From Clarireedia homoeocarpa (Eukaryota > Ascomycota > Leotiomycetes > Helotiales > Rutstroemiaceae): DNA of 61,949 nt. Location of the stretch: positions 1 through 61,949 of the forward strand of contig LNKV01000091.1 of NCBI GenBank assembly GCA_001465935.1, written 5' to 3'. Of this stretch, positions 52,373-61,949 are shown one piece after another. Every line of letters begins with the position of its first letter. Within the stretch, counting starts at the first letter, position 1. The notes below the pieces were generated by a model that saw only the letters and a program-made list of their open reading frames with translations, was not told where the DNA came from and searched no databases. The translations under genes were made by a program, and so were the position numbers.

Positions 52373-52676
52373 TACAGACATCGTGCTCTTTCAAGAATCT
52401 GGATAGAAATCTACCGACATTTTGTATTGATAGATAATAGCTAAAGTAAAACTCTAACGGTGTTCCGAAGATGATAAGAACACTATGTCTCGAATTTTAT
52501 GGATTCTTTAATCGAATCAGAGAGTAGTTCATGGTCTCTTACCGCAAGACATATATTCTGGTAGAAACGGCATTTTCATCCATCCGGCATTTAACCCGAA
52601 TTTATTACACCTAGATTGTCCAGAAATTTGGCCAATTGACGGATATCATTTCCACTTTTGCGTCATGATAGAATCT

Positions 52677-52691
52677 CGGCACCAGATACCG
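52677..52691. promoter_or_regulatory. CGG-N9-CCG inverted repeat upstream of the carrier gene
   Basis: Spacer CACCAGATA. It lies 125 bp upstream of the mitochondrial-carrier ATG and 304 bp beyond the reductase stop. Confidence 0.55.
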
Positions 52692-52816
52692 TGAACAAGG
52701 TTCGGTGCATACAGATCTCCTTGGCTTCATCTTATCAGAGAACTTGGGTATGTTTTAATGATTGCCATAACCGCAGCCACATGTCCCATGGAATAACATT
52801 GGAATTTTAATGCAGC

Positions 52817-53993
52817 ATGTCGAGAACAAGTTCCTCAGGACCGAGAGTTGGGGCTATCACGGACGCAGTGGCAGGCGCTGCCGGTGGTCTTACTTCTGTC
52901 TTGCTTGGTGAGAAGTATCCCCATGTGTCACATTTTAAGCTACGTACTAAGACAAGAATATTGTTTGGTAGGACATCCGTTTGGTAAGCCTGTCCATCCT
53001 GCTCAAGTAAACTGTTAATGGAGGTTTCATTGTCTGTCTTCTAGATCTCCTCAGGGTCCGTTTTCAAGTGCAAAATTCCAGCAATGTCATCCACCTAATC
53101 AAGGACATAATTAAATTCGAAGGGCCTCTGGCTTTCTACAAGGTGCGGGATTGAAGGTGAAATTAGCAGACAGGACACTGAATACCGACACAGGGTGCAC
53201 TTCTCCCGTTCCTCGGCGCTTCTGCAGCCGTGAGTTTCTTCCCATTTGCGTTAAATTCTAGTAGATGAAAATCTGATTTAAAATAGGTCAGCATACAATT
53301 TTCTGTATTCCACAGTAGTATGACTTGGCTTAGGACTGACCCAACGAACGGTGTAATTCCTCAGTCCTCGATTATGAACTACTATATCGCAGGGAGCTCA
53401 GCTGGGGTAGCAAATAGCGTCATTTCCGGTCCGATTGAACACATCAGAATACGACTACAGACCCAGCCTACCGGTATTAACCGTCTCTATTCCGGGCCAT
53501 GGGTTTGCATTAAGCAAGTCGTTCAAAAATCCGGGTACAGAGGGCTTTTTCGGGCCCAGAATATTTCCATTGCCCGAGAATCTCAAGCATATGGGTGTTA
53601 TTTCTTGACTTTCGAGACTTTGATGGGAGAAATCGTCAATCGGAGACACCAGAAACGCGAGGATGTACCAGTATGGATGGTGGGAACTAGCGGGGGAATG
53701 TCAGGAATAGCTTTTTGGTTAGGTAGTTATCCACTCGATGTTGTGAAAAGTAAGCTCCAAAGCGACGGATTTGGTAATGACAGGAAATATCGAAATTCAT
53801 GGCACGTTGTTCAGGAAACTTGGCGTCATGGAAAACTGCGGGGCTTTTGGCGGGGTTTAAGTCCGACATTAGTGAGAACTACAATGTCAAGCTCTGGGTG
53901 TTACGTACTGTAAGTTATCACTAAGTACTGAAGATTTTAAAGCTAACTTTTTCCAGTGTCGAGCAAGTTAGAAAACGATTGGGTAAACTGTAG
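52817..53993 (+). CDS. Mitochondrial carrier (SLC25), Ymc1-like
   Basis: Six exons, 52817-52907, 52972-52983 (a 12-base micro-exon), 53045-53142, 53194-53229, 53287-53909 and 53957-53993, join in phase to 298 codons, the standard carrier size. The three repeat signatures Px[DE]xx[KR] are visible as HPFDLLRVRFQ, GPIEHIRIRLQ and YPLDVVKSKLQ. Repeat 2 with 'PIEHIRIRLQTQ' resembles yeast Ymc1/Ymc2, which have been linked to glutamate or glycine exchange across the inner membrane. In this cluster it could carry glutamate made by P5C dehydrogenase, or import proline or a derivative. It converges on the P5C dehydrogenase gene, with only 120 bp between stops. Confidence 0.88.
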
Positions 53994-54113
53994 AATTGAC
54001 CACCAGCAGATAGGGAGGGGAGAACTAGATATTGAGAGGACGTAGAAGATTTTTTCAACATTGGTACTCTTTATGACACAGGAATGGTGGTGGCAACCAT
54101 TTCCAGCTATACT

Positions 54114-55947
54114 TTACAAATTACTAGGATACAATACGTCTTGTAGTCGGTTAAACTCTTCCTTCAATGTTCTTGGAGACGCGAAACGTCTCAAGGAATC
54201 AGAACTACCTGCCTTGTCATTGGTACCGCTGCTTCTCGCCCCACCAAATGATTGTTGACCGATGACTGCCCCAGTCGTCTTGCAGTTGGTGTAGAAGTTT
54301 CCGGCAGCATATCTCAAGGTATCCTCGGCTTTTCTGATAGCTTTAGGATCATTTGCGAAAATGGCACCTGTGAGTGCAAATCCACCACCTTGCTTGTCAA
54401 TACTTTCAAGGAGAGTATCAAATTCAGCATCAGGATAGACATAAGCAACCAAAACCGGCCCAAAGAGCTCTTGATCGAAGAGGTGATGCTGTAAGGTCTT
54501 TGCGGAATAGATAGTCGGCTCGATGTAGAAACCAGTGCTGTTGTCATATGATCCGCCAATCAATTTCTCTAGTTTAGGGTCTTCATTTGCTGCGTCGATT
54601 GCTTTCGTAATCTTTTCGAAGGCTTGTTGGTTGATAACAGGGCCTAAGAAATTACCGAAATCCTCGGGGGGACCCATTTTCACGTGACTCAACTCCTGCT
54701 TCATTTGGTCGAAAAACTGTTGAGCACGGCTTTCTGGAATGTAGATGCGAGAGCACGCCGAGCACTTTTGACCAGAATATTCGAAGGCGGCTCTGATAGT
54801 GTGCTTTACGGCGTTGGAGATGTCGGCTGATTGGTGAACTAGGTGAAAGTTCTTGCCGGAAGTCTCTGCGACTAGACGTGGAAAATCCTTGTACTTCTTA
54901 CTCCGGATACCATCTGCAACTTTGCCATAGAGCTCTCGGAAGACATCTGAAGAACCAGTGAAATTCAAAGCCGCGAAATCTGGGTGATCAAAGACCTTGC
55001 GAGTAATCATCTCGGCGTCCCCGTTGACGAGCTGAACAACGTTTGGAGGAAGGCCAGCTTCGAGGAGAATCCTGTAGAGCAGATGGCTGGCATAAAGTGA
55101 GCTGGGTGATGGCTTCCACACCACAGTGTTCCCCATCAGTGCTGGACCAGATATGAGATTTCCACCAATTGCAGTGAAATTGAAGGGTGAAACAGCGTAT
55201 ACAAATCCTTCAAGAGGTCTCCAGTCAGTGCGCCTAAATTCGGAGTCAGTAAATACTCTTCTGTAAGCCATGCCGAATAGTTCACTTACCCAGCATGACC
55301 TTCAGCGTTGATAGTAGGCTGTCTCTCAAGAATTTCTTGTGCGAAAGAGACATTAAATCGGAAGAAATCCGCTGTCTCGGCAGCGGCATCGATCTCAGCC
55401 TGCCATGCATTTTTGCCCTGTCCAAGCATCGTAGCTGCCATGATATCGAAGCGATACTTGTTACTAACGAGATCCGCTGCTCGAAGAAAAATAGCCGCTC
55501 GGTCATAGAAGGACATATTTGCCCATTCTTCCTTCGCTGCGATAGCAGAATCAATGGCTTTGTCAATGTCTTCCTCTGTTGCTGGGGTATATGTCGCAAG
55601 TACGCTCGATTTTTCGGCAGGCATATTTTGTGATAACTGTTTATCATTCGAGCGATGCTTCATTTCGATGCCATTATGCATAGCTGGGACATAAACAGGC
55701 AGCTTTGATCGCAGCTGAGCCAAAGCATCTTGCAGTTTTTGGCGGTCGGGTGACGATTTGGCGTAATCGAGCTATGTAATGTTTAGTATAACGTCGGCCC
55801 ACGATAAAATGATCTTACATTCTTCTCATTAAAGGGCTTAGGCAGCCTGTATGCCCCAGATGTGCCCAAGAATCTTTTCAACGTAGGGTTCAGTGTCGTG
55901 GATGCATGTGTCCTGGCAATGAACCTCAAAGTCACGTGTCGATTCAT
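54114..55947 (-). CDS. Delta-1-pyrroline-5-carboxylate dehydrogenase, mitochondrial
   Basis: Three exons (complement 55819-55947, 55290-55771, 54114-55233; introns 47 and 56 bases) encode 576 residues. The N-terminus (MNRHVTLRFIARTHAST) is basic and hydroxylated, a likely mitochondrial presequence. Aldehyde-dehydrogenase hallmarks: AVSPFNFTAIGGNL, WKPSPSS, FTGSSDVF, the general base in AETSGKNF and the catalytic Cys in FEYSGQKCSACSR, then ELFGPVL and the C-terminal QQSFGGARSSGTNDKAG. It oxidises P5C/glutamate semialdehyde to glutamate with NAD+, the second step of proline breakdown (equivalent to prnC/PUT2). It is divergent from the Zn2Cys6 regulator gene, with one CGG-N9-CCG 137 bp upstream of its ATG. 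Confidence 0.95.
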
Positions 55948-56083
55948 GGTTGCGTTCCAAGCAATGTCTATTACAAATCGGTGTATCTCGATCTAATGTC
56001 GTTTTTATAAGGGTCCTTATTCTGATTGGAATCCGGTATTGGGTAATACAACAGATGCGATAACGGCGGGGATGGTGGAGCTA

Positions 56084-56098
56084 CGGAGTTTCTATCCG
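56084..56098. promoter_or_regulatory. CGG-N9-CCG inverted repeat between P5C dehydrogenase and regulator genes
   Basis: Spacer AGTTTCTAT. 137 bp upstream of the P5C dehydrogenase ATG and about 485 bp upstream of the regulator ATG, so it could serve both and allow autoregulation. Confidence 0.55.
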
Positions 56099-56583
56099 AC
56101 ACGTATCTACTCGTATCTTGCGGGCCATATCGATATGCTCAGCATTAAAAACCAACTTCGGCCATTGTCGGCAGTCTACCGTAGCTGGGAACAATGTGAG
56201 ACCTTGTCTAGCCGTCCAGATTGACACATCATTTTCAGAACTGTAAAAACATATTTGGACCTCAAGAAGCAATTTTCCAGGTCCAAAGTCATAAAGTAGA
56301 GGTAGGTAGGGTATAGCTGATGCCACAAATTGAAAGTACAAATTGAAAGTCACATGTAGTGGCCCGTGCCCCGAGCTGTAACATTACTGTCGCTCCTTGC
56401 TACGGTTGAGGAGGGGCGGGACGACGCGTGCTGCTACCGACCCCGCTCCTAGCCTCACGCAATGGTTCCTACTTCGGCGACGACTCACATCAAGCATACT
56501 TCGTTATTATTGCGGTATCAACTGACATTGACACTGATATTTACGTTGCACAGCCATAAACAAAACATTTGGCATCTTTCAGT

Positions 56584-59185
56584 ATGGCACAAGAAGGGTT
56601 TGGTGGAAACAAACAGTACAAAGTAAAAAAGCGGGCGCCAAACGCGTATGTTGGCCTATGAGAATTTGGAAATTTGATAAGCACTGACCATTACTCATAT
56701 ATAGTTGTAGTCGATGTCGTCAGCAAAAAATCAAGTGCTCTGGCATTCTGCCCTGTGAGCAATGCAGCAAAAGAAGTCTCGCCTGCAACTTCGAAGATAA
56801 AGACCGGAAGATTTTGGTCTCAAGGGAGTTGGGTGGTCCCTAAATTTATTGGTTGATTTGATACAGCCCTGACGCAGCCTGCAGGTACATAAACAGCCTG
56901 CAACAAAGGGCAGAGTCCATCGGGCAAACACCACGTACTCATAACCGAACTCGGTCTCTAGACACTGTCAATGATGATCAAAACACAGCTGTTGAATATG
57001 GTATGCATCCAAGGATCTTGTTGAAATGCGAAGCACTAAATTAAAGAAGATCCAGGAAATGACTCACAAGCTGGGAGCTACAGTGCCAAAGATCATATTG
57101 CTGGTGGCCAATCCATTACCACACTAGAAGTAAATTCGGATGTGTGTTCTGATCGTGGCACACCAGAGCCTCGCCTCGTCAACCCATTATCTGGTGGTGC
57201 GCAAAGCTACACCTCAGACAGTGACGGAAAACCATGTATGTTTCACCTTTAGGTAGCATTACCTGCTGACACATATGCGGACATAGGGTATCTTGGATCT
57301 TCATCCAACTGGTCTTTTGGACGACGCGTCTTAAGCATGGCTCATGAGCGCGCTTTTAATTCTTCTCTACCCTCCAAGGACTTATCCTTCGATGGAAAGA
57401 CTTACGATATAGGCTGGGACGGCTTACGAACTGAGGCCACGGCTGAACCTACCGTTCTGCCGTCGTCAGACTATGCGATCTATCTAATTAATGCAGTTAA
57501 ATTTCACTGTGGACAAATGTTTCATTTGTTTGATGAGCAGACCTTCATGGAGCAATTTACTCAATTTCACCAGACGCCAGAAAACCGAGAGAAACGATCC
57601 GGACTCTGGTTTATTCACTATTTATTGATCCTTGCATTCGGTAAAGCACTTATTGTTCGAAGCAACGCTGGCCAGTCTCCACCTGGAGCAGACATGTTTG
57701 TTTGGGCCATGAAATGCTTGCCAGACACAGTCTATATGTGTACTCAATCTGTTGAATCTATCGAGGTTCTGTGCTGTGTAGCTCTCTATCTGCAAAGTCT
57801 CGATTTTCGAATCTCTGCGTATAACTTTGTACTTATCTTCACTCTGGACCGCGCGTACCCGACTGACTATGTCTTAGATTGGCCAAGCCTTGCGCATTGC
57901 TCTGGGGTTCGGCATGCATACACCCATGGAGAAGCAAAGCCTTGATGATAAGTTTGTCCAAAGATGTCGTAAGGCGTGGTGGACTATCTATGTACTGGAT
58001 AGACAGATGTCATCTCTTATGGGTGTGCCCCTGGGTATTCGGGATGAGGATGTTACTGCATTCCTTCCGACCTTCTCGGGGTCTTTTCACAAAACTCTAG
58101 CGCTAGAGATTCATGTCAAGCTTTCTCGAATCATTTCTCAAATTCTCAACAGTACGTGGATTCAGTTCGCTGTCTGGATTTGACGCTGATATAGCTTGAA
58201 ATGTAGCCGTTTATGGCAGAGATGGTCGCTTGAGCAGGAAGTATCTGAGTTGCACCAAAGCTGCTCTCAAGAGTATTGCTTCTGTCACCGATCAATTAAA
58301 TAGATGTTTTGAAATTCCTGTATCAGCTTCCATGGCAGGCATTTCGCGTTTATCGGCTTATCTTCATCTTCTCTATCACCAGGTGTGTAAATTCGAGCTC
58401 ATACTTCTCCCAATGTTTTTACACCTCGCGGCACGGATATACTAACTAAAAATATTCCAAGTGTGTTACACTAGCAACTAGACCACTACTTTTCAGCCTT
58501 TTTAAAATGAGACTCGACACTCCAGAGCTTGTACCTACTCATGCGTTGGGCTCCAGTGGTGCACGGGTTTTATTACAAATGTGTATCGAATCATCGAATC
58601 AAATCCTTAACGTTCTGTCGGGACTTCAAAAGCAAAGTCTTCTTGGTATGTTTTCAATCTCTGCAGCAAAGACTTTGGAGATATTCTAAAATTAGTTCCT
58701 TCGCAGAAAGCTTTCTACCTTTCGATCTCGACGCCGCCTTTTCTGCAATTATCATAGTAGTATTAACACCTGCTGTTGATCCTTCATTGTTAGAGAACCC
58801 TCAGCATGGGCTTCAAATAGGGTACACGATTCTAGACGAGATGGCTTTTCGCGGAAATGCGATCGCCGCAACGAGGAAAATGGAGCTGCGTCTTCTCGAA
58901 GATCTTCTGAACCGTATTCATAAGCAACCAGTTTCTGCTTCCGAGATTCTTAACACAACTGAGAATACACAGACTGAAGCCTCACAGAGTCAGATCCCGA
59001 GCACCGGTGTACATGTGAATGACCCACCACAGAGCACCGTCGATGTGTTTACAGATCCAGAAATCTTGGCAAACGATTACTGGAGCCGCGAGCTTAACTC
59101 AGAGCAATTACTTTCATTAGCAGAATCGCTAGATATGGATGGAATTGACTGGATGACGATAAGTGATTCTAACATAGCCGAATAA
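56584..59185 (+). CDS. Zn2Cys6 transcription factor, probable proline-cluster regulator
   Basis: Nine exons: 56584-56645, 56705-56832, 56878-57000, 57071-57235, 57287-57828, 57878-58151, 58207-58382, 58462-58645 and 58707-59185. They join in phase to about 710 codons; the 56832/56878 junction (GTGGTC donor) is the least certain. Residues 21-48 hold the complete binuclear zinc cluster: ACSRCRQQKIKCSG then LPCEQCSKRSLAC (Cx2Cx6C...Cx2Cx6C), split by the first intron. A short linker helix follows (RYINSLQQRAES). The fungal_trans region begins at SSSNWSFGRRVL and includes CRKAWWTIYVLDRQMSSLMG and an acidic end. Such proteins bind CGG half-sites as dimers. Position among proline genes suggests a PrnA/Put3 counterpart; the CGG-N9-CCG sites nearby are its likely targets. 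Confidence 0.85.
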
Positions 59186-59505
59186 AATTGTATGGATTCC
59201 CTGTCGAGCTCAGCTTGATGTCTGAAGCTTTTCCTTGGTGATTTGCCTAAATTCTGTCGATTTATGTTTTCTTCATGAAGGAAGATCAGTAGTCCCAGGA
59301 AGTCAGCTATGAATGAAAAATGAGTTCCCACTAGCTGAGAGCTTTCCCTGGGACGCGTAGCAAGGTAGATGTGTTTAAACAGTAGAGATGGAAAAGAATG
59401 AAGAAAGAAAAAGTATACACTCAAAATTGAGAAACTTCAGCATATATGAGGTTCAAGTGTCCATCACATGAATAGTGCTGTACCGAGCTATTCTTCGTTA
59501 TCGGT

Positions 59506-59520
59506 CGGAAGAAGATTCCG
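59506..59520. promoter_or_regulatory. CGG-N9-CCG inverted repeat, proline dehydrogenase promoter, site 1
   Basis: Spacer AAGAAGATT; 376 bp upstream of the proline dehydrogenase ATG. Confidence 0.55.
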
Positions 59521-59556
59521 TGCTCGTGTCTAACCCGGATAGATGAAGTCAGAGCT

Positions 59557-59571
59557 CGGATATACTACCCG
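59557..59571. promoter_or_regulatory. CGG-N9-CCG inverted repeat, proline dehydrogenase promoter, site 2
   Basis: Spacer ATATACTAC; 325 bp upstream of the ATG and 51 bp (about five helical turns) from site 1, so both could be bound on one face of the DNA. Confidence 0.55.
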
Positions 59572-59896
59572 CAGGAGGAGTAAATCGATTAATTTTGCCT
59601 TCCGGTATCTGGTAATTACTAAGGATTAAATAGATATCGTGAAGTAGCCTGCGTTATCATGCCGATATGATAAACCTCTCTCAAATTAGATTCCGGGTTC
59701 TGGAAGGAGGATATCGAGGCTAGTACATCAACATGATGAATCTAGGGATATCACTTCTTTTTCAGTACTCTGCCGTTAGAGGGTGTCATAGTTCAGATTC
59801 GGAGATTTTAACCGACGACCCCTCACCTTTACTACAGTATAAGGAAGAGGTGCACTGACAAACTCCAGTTTGTGCCCCAGAATCTGACCCGTAACG

Positions 59897-61385
59897 ATGC
59901 CGTTCATTCGCCGTCCCTACATCAAAGTTCACACAGGCATTGACACTACCTTCTTATCTTCTACTCAAAGCAGATGGCAGTCGTCGGCTATCGCATCTCA
60001 CGGTCGTGAGGCTCCATCATCAGTCACTACCAACGATTTACATGGCTCAAGGAAAAACCATATTCCTGCAGTTGCTGCGACACATCTCGCACGCCTCTCC
60101 ACGAGAAGTATTTTGAGGAGTATATTTTTGAGTAAATTCTTGACATCGCCCTTTCTGTACAACCCCGGATTCGCACTCTTTGAAAGGATCGCCAATTCCC
60201 CTTCTAGCTTTTCCAATCCTGACAAGAATCCACTCATACGTGTATTTGTTCGACCTTTGATCTACGACCAGTTTTGTGCAGGCACAAATGCTGTAGAGAT
60301 CCGGAATACCTCCAGCGAAATCAAACGTCTAGGATTTTCGGGAATAGTACTTTGCTATGCCAAGGAAGTACAGGTTTCCTCTGAGAAAGAGTTCCTGGGA
60401 TACGACAAGGGTCAGGAAATGGGCTTGGAGAGAGAAATCGCACAGTGGAGGGAGGGCACCCTCAAAACTCTGGATATGGTCCAAGAAGGTGACTGGTTGG
60501 GTATCAAGTATGTTCAGCTCCACCATATGATGGCAATGTACTAAAGAGAGCAGGTTCTCAGGAGCTGGGTTACACATTACAAATGCTCTTATCGCGGGCC
60601 ACGAGCCACCACAGGAGTTCGTTGATGCTTTTGATGCGATATGCGAACGTGCGGTTACGAAAGATTGCCGCATTTGGATTGACTCCGAACAGCAACTTTT
60701 ACAACCTGCAATCGATACATGGACCTTTACCTTTATGAAGAAATATAACAAGGGAAGCAAGCCTATGATCTACAACACAGTCCAGGCTTATCTCAAAGAG
60801 TCCAGAGACAAAATCGAACATCAGTTGCAGCTTTCACAACGCGAGAATTGGAGACTTGGCATCAAACTCGTTCGAGGTGCTTATATCAACAACGACATCA
60901 GGGAGAAAATCCATGATACAAAAGCAGACACGGATGAATCATATAACAGCATCGTCAGAGACCTCCTTAGTGGCAATTTTCCCGCCTTCAAGACTTATGA
61001 ATCACCCAAATTCGATCTTTTATTAGCGGGTCACAACACACATACCATTCGTACAGCCGCTCAGCTTGCAACGAGCTTGGCAGCCGAGTCAAAACTGAAA
61101 GTTGTTCCGGAATTTGCTCAGCTCCAGGGCATGGCGGACGATATCGGCTGTGAAGTTTTGCAAATGGGAGATGGGATCAAGAATGATATACAGCCGAAGC
61201 TTCCCAATGACTTCAGCCTGCGTGTGTACAAGTGCTTGACTTGGGGCTCGGTACAAGAGTGCATGCAGTATTTGCTTCGACGACTTGTAGAAAATCGCGG
61301 TGCTGCAGATAGGATGGGAGAAGGGATTCCAGTATTCGTGGAAGAACTCAAGCGGAGATTGAAGGCTAAGGTCTGGGGGGCGTGA
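59897..61385 (+). CDS. Proline dehydrogenase (proline oxidase), mitochondrial
   Basis: Two exons, 59897-60507 and 60554-61385, with a 46-base intron, give 480 residues. The acceptor CAG at 60551-60553 keeps the reading KFSGAG expected in the family. The N-terminus (MPFIRRPYIKVHTG...) is basic, without acidic residues at first, fitting a mitochondrial presequence. The FAD barrel shows RVFVRPLIYDQFCAG, IWIDSEQQLLQPAI, MIYNTVQAYLK, WRLGIKLVRGAYI and FAQLQGMADDIG; substrate-binding residues lie in the conserved C-terminal helix with RRLVENRGAADRM. It oxidises L-proline to P5C and passes electrons to the respiratory chain: the first step of the pathway (equivalent to prnD/PUT1). It is the right-hand end of the cluster, downstream of the regulator gene. 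Confidence 0.95.
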
Positions 61386-61605
61386 ATTTCGGTGCAATTT
61401 GGAGTTTCTTGGGTAGCGGGCATCATTTTTAGTTGAACTCAGTATTATCTTAAAGTCTAGAAGGATCATGGAAATGATTGAAAAAGTGCACATGATTCGT
61501 GATATATACGACTTGTAACGATTTGGACTGAATCGTCACGAGGATGCCTGAATGCTCAGAATGGAACTCCCCGTGTTAAGGACAGGTCATTGCGAATGCC
61601 CAGCG

Positions 61606-61668
61606 CGCACGTGCTTGAGGCACGTGACTTGAACGACGACACGTGACCTTGTAGTATATATAAGCTAT
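61606..61668. promoter_or_regulatory. Three CACGTG boxes and a TATATAA at the island edge
   Basis: CACGTG occurs at 61608-61613, 61621-61626 and 61640-61645, two of them as CACGTGAC, followed by TATATAA near 61657-61663 and then AT-rich DNA. It looks like a promoter whose gene is missing or lies outside the window. Confidence 0.4.
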
Positions 61669-61949
61669 TAAGATCTCTAAGATCTTCTTAGTTTATTAAT
61701 TAAAAATTTTAAAATTATTTAATATATTTTATTAATAGTTTTATTATATAATTTTAAATAATTATAAAAATATTTATAATTATTTTTAATATATAAATTT
61801 TAATTTTTTTTATATATTATATATTATTATTTAATATAATAATTTTAATTTAGTTATTTAATATTTTAAAATATTATCTTTAATAATAAAATAGATTTTT
61901 TAATATATTTTAAATATATAATTTATAATATTATTATATATATATAGAT
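61669..61949. repeat. Start of another AT-rich block
   Basis: Abrupt change to almost pure A/T that continues to the window edge. No feature resolved. Confidence 0.6.

Larger units (their letters stand above)
59186..59896 (+). promoter_or_regulatory. Intergenic region upstream of proline dehydrogenase
   Basis: 711 bp holding the regulator's 3' end and the proline dehydrogenase promoter, with two exact CGG-N9-CCG sites about 50 bp apart. No further gene seen. Confidence 0.5.

Noticed and set aside
1..61949. tRNA, rRNA or other structured RNA genes
   Set aside because: No tRNA-like arms, rRNA blocks or other recognisable RNA found by reading both strands.

Overview
This window is nuclear DNA of a filamentous ascomycete (Pezizomycotina; a leotiomycete is my guess, low confidence). 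Genes carry many short introns of about 45-120 bp (one 206 bp) with GTAAGT/GTATGT-type donors. Gene islands of normal composition alternate sharply with extremely AT-rich blocks. In those blocks transposon genes survive with CAG/CAA turned into TAG/TAA and GAY into AAY, the signature of repeat-induced point mutation (RIP).

Layout. 1-1.2 kb: end of a RIP-damaged Ty3/gypsy-type LTR element. 1.3-10.1 kb: island 1, with a large secreted GH18 chitinase whose N-terminal half looks like a NucA/NucB DNase domain, a divergent LysM/hevein secreted protein with a decayed 3' end, and a 5'-truncated hypothetical gene. 10.2-27.0 kb: nested, RIP-damaged LTR elements with two assembly gaps. 27.6-37.9 kb: a less AT-rich but broken block holding an unrecognised multi-exon gene, a sirtuin (Hst3/4-like) remnant and two tandem copies of a DUF3435 tyrosine recombinase, the family that includes Starship 'captains'. 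38.7-43.0 kb: island 2, with a frameshifted alpha/beta hydrolase and a multi-span DUF3176-like membrane protein. 43.0-45.2 kb: AT-rich block. 45.3-46.3 kb: little, apart from a small ORF running into a 15-bp minisatellite.

47.1-61.4 kb is the functional centre: an intact seven-gene proline-utilisation cluster. It contains an amino-acid permease, a FAD amine oxidase with a peroxisomal PTS1 tail, a pyrroline-5-carboxylate (P5C) reductase, a Ymc1-like mitochondrial carrier, P5C dehydrogenase, a Zn2Cys6 regulator and proline dehydrogenase. I could assign exon structures with consistent phase to all seven. The classical route is permease -> PRODH -> P5CDH -> glutamate. The oxidase, reductase and carrier add a likely peroxisome-cytosol-mitochondrion extension that may feed proline analogues into the pathway. 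Four intergenic regions of the cluster together carry five exact copies of CGG-N9-CCG, an inverted repeat of the Zn2Cys6 type (compare yeast Put3, CGG-N10-CCG), a good candidate for the operator of the cluster's own regulator.
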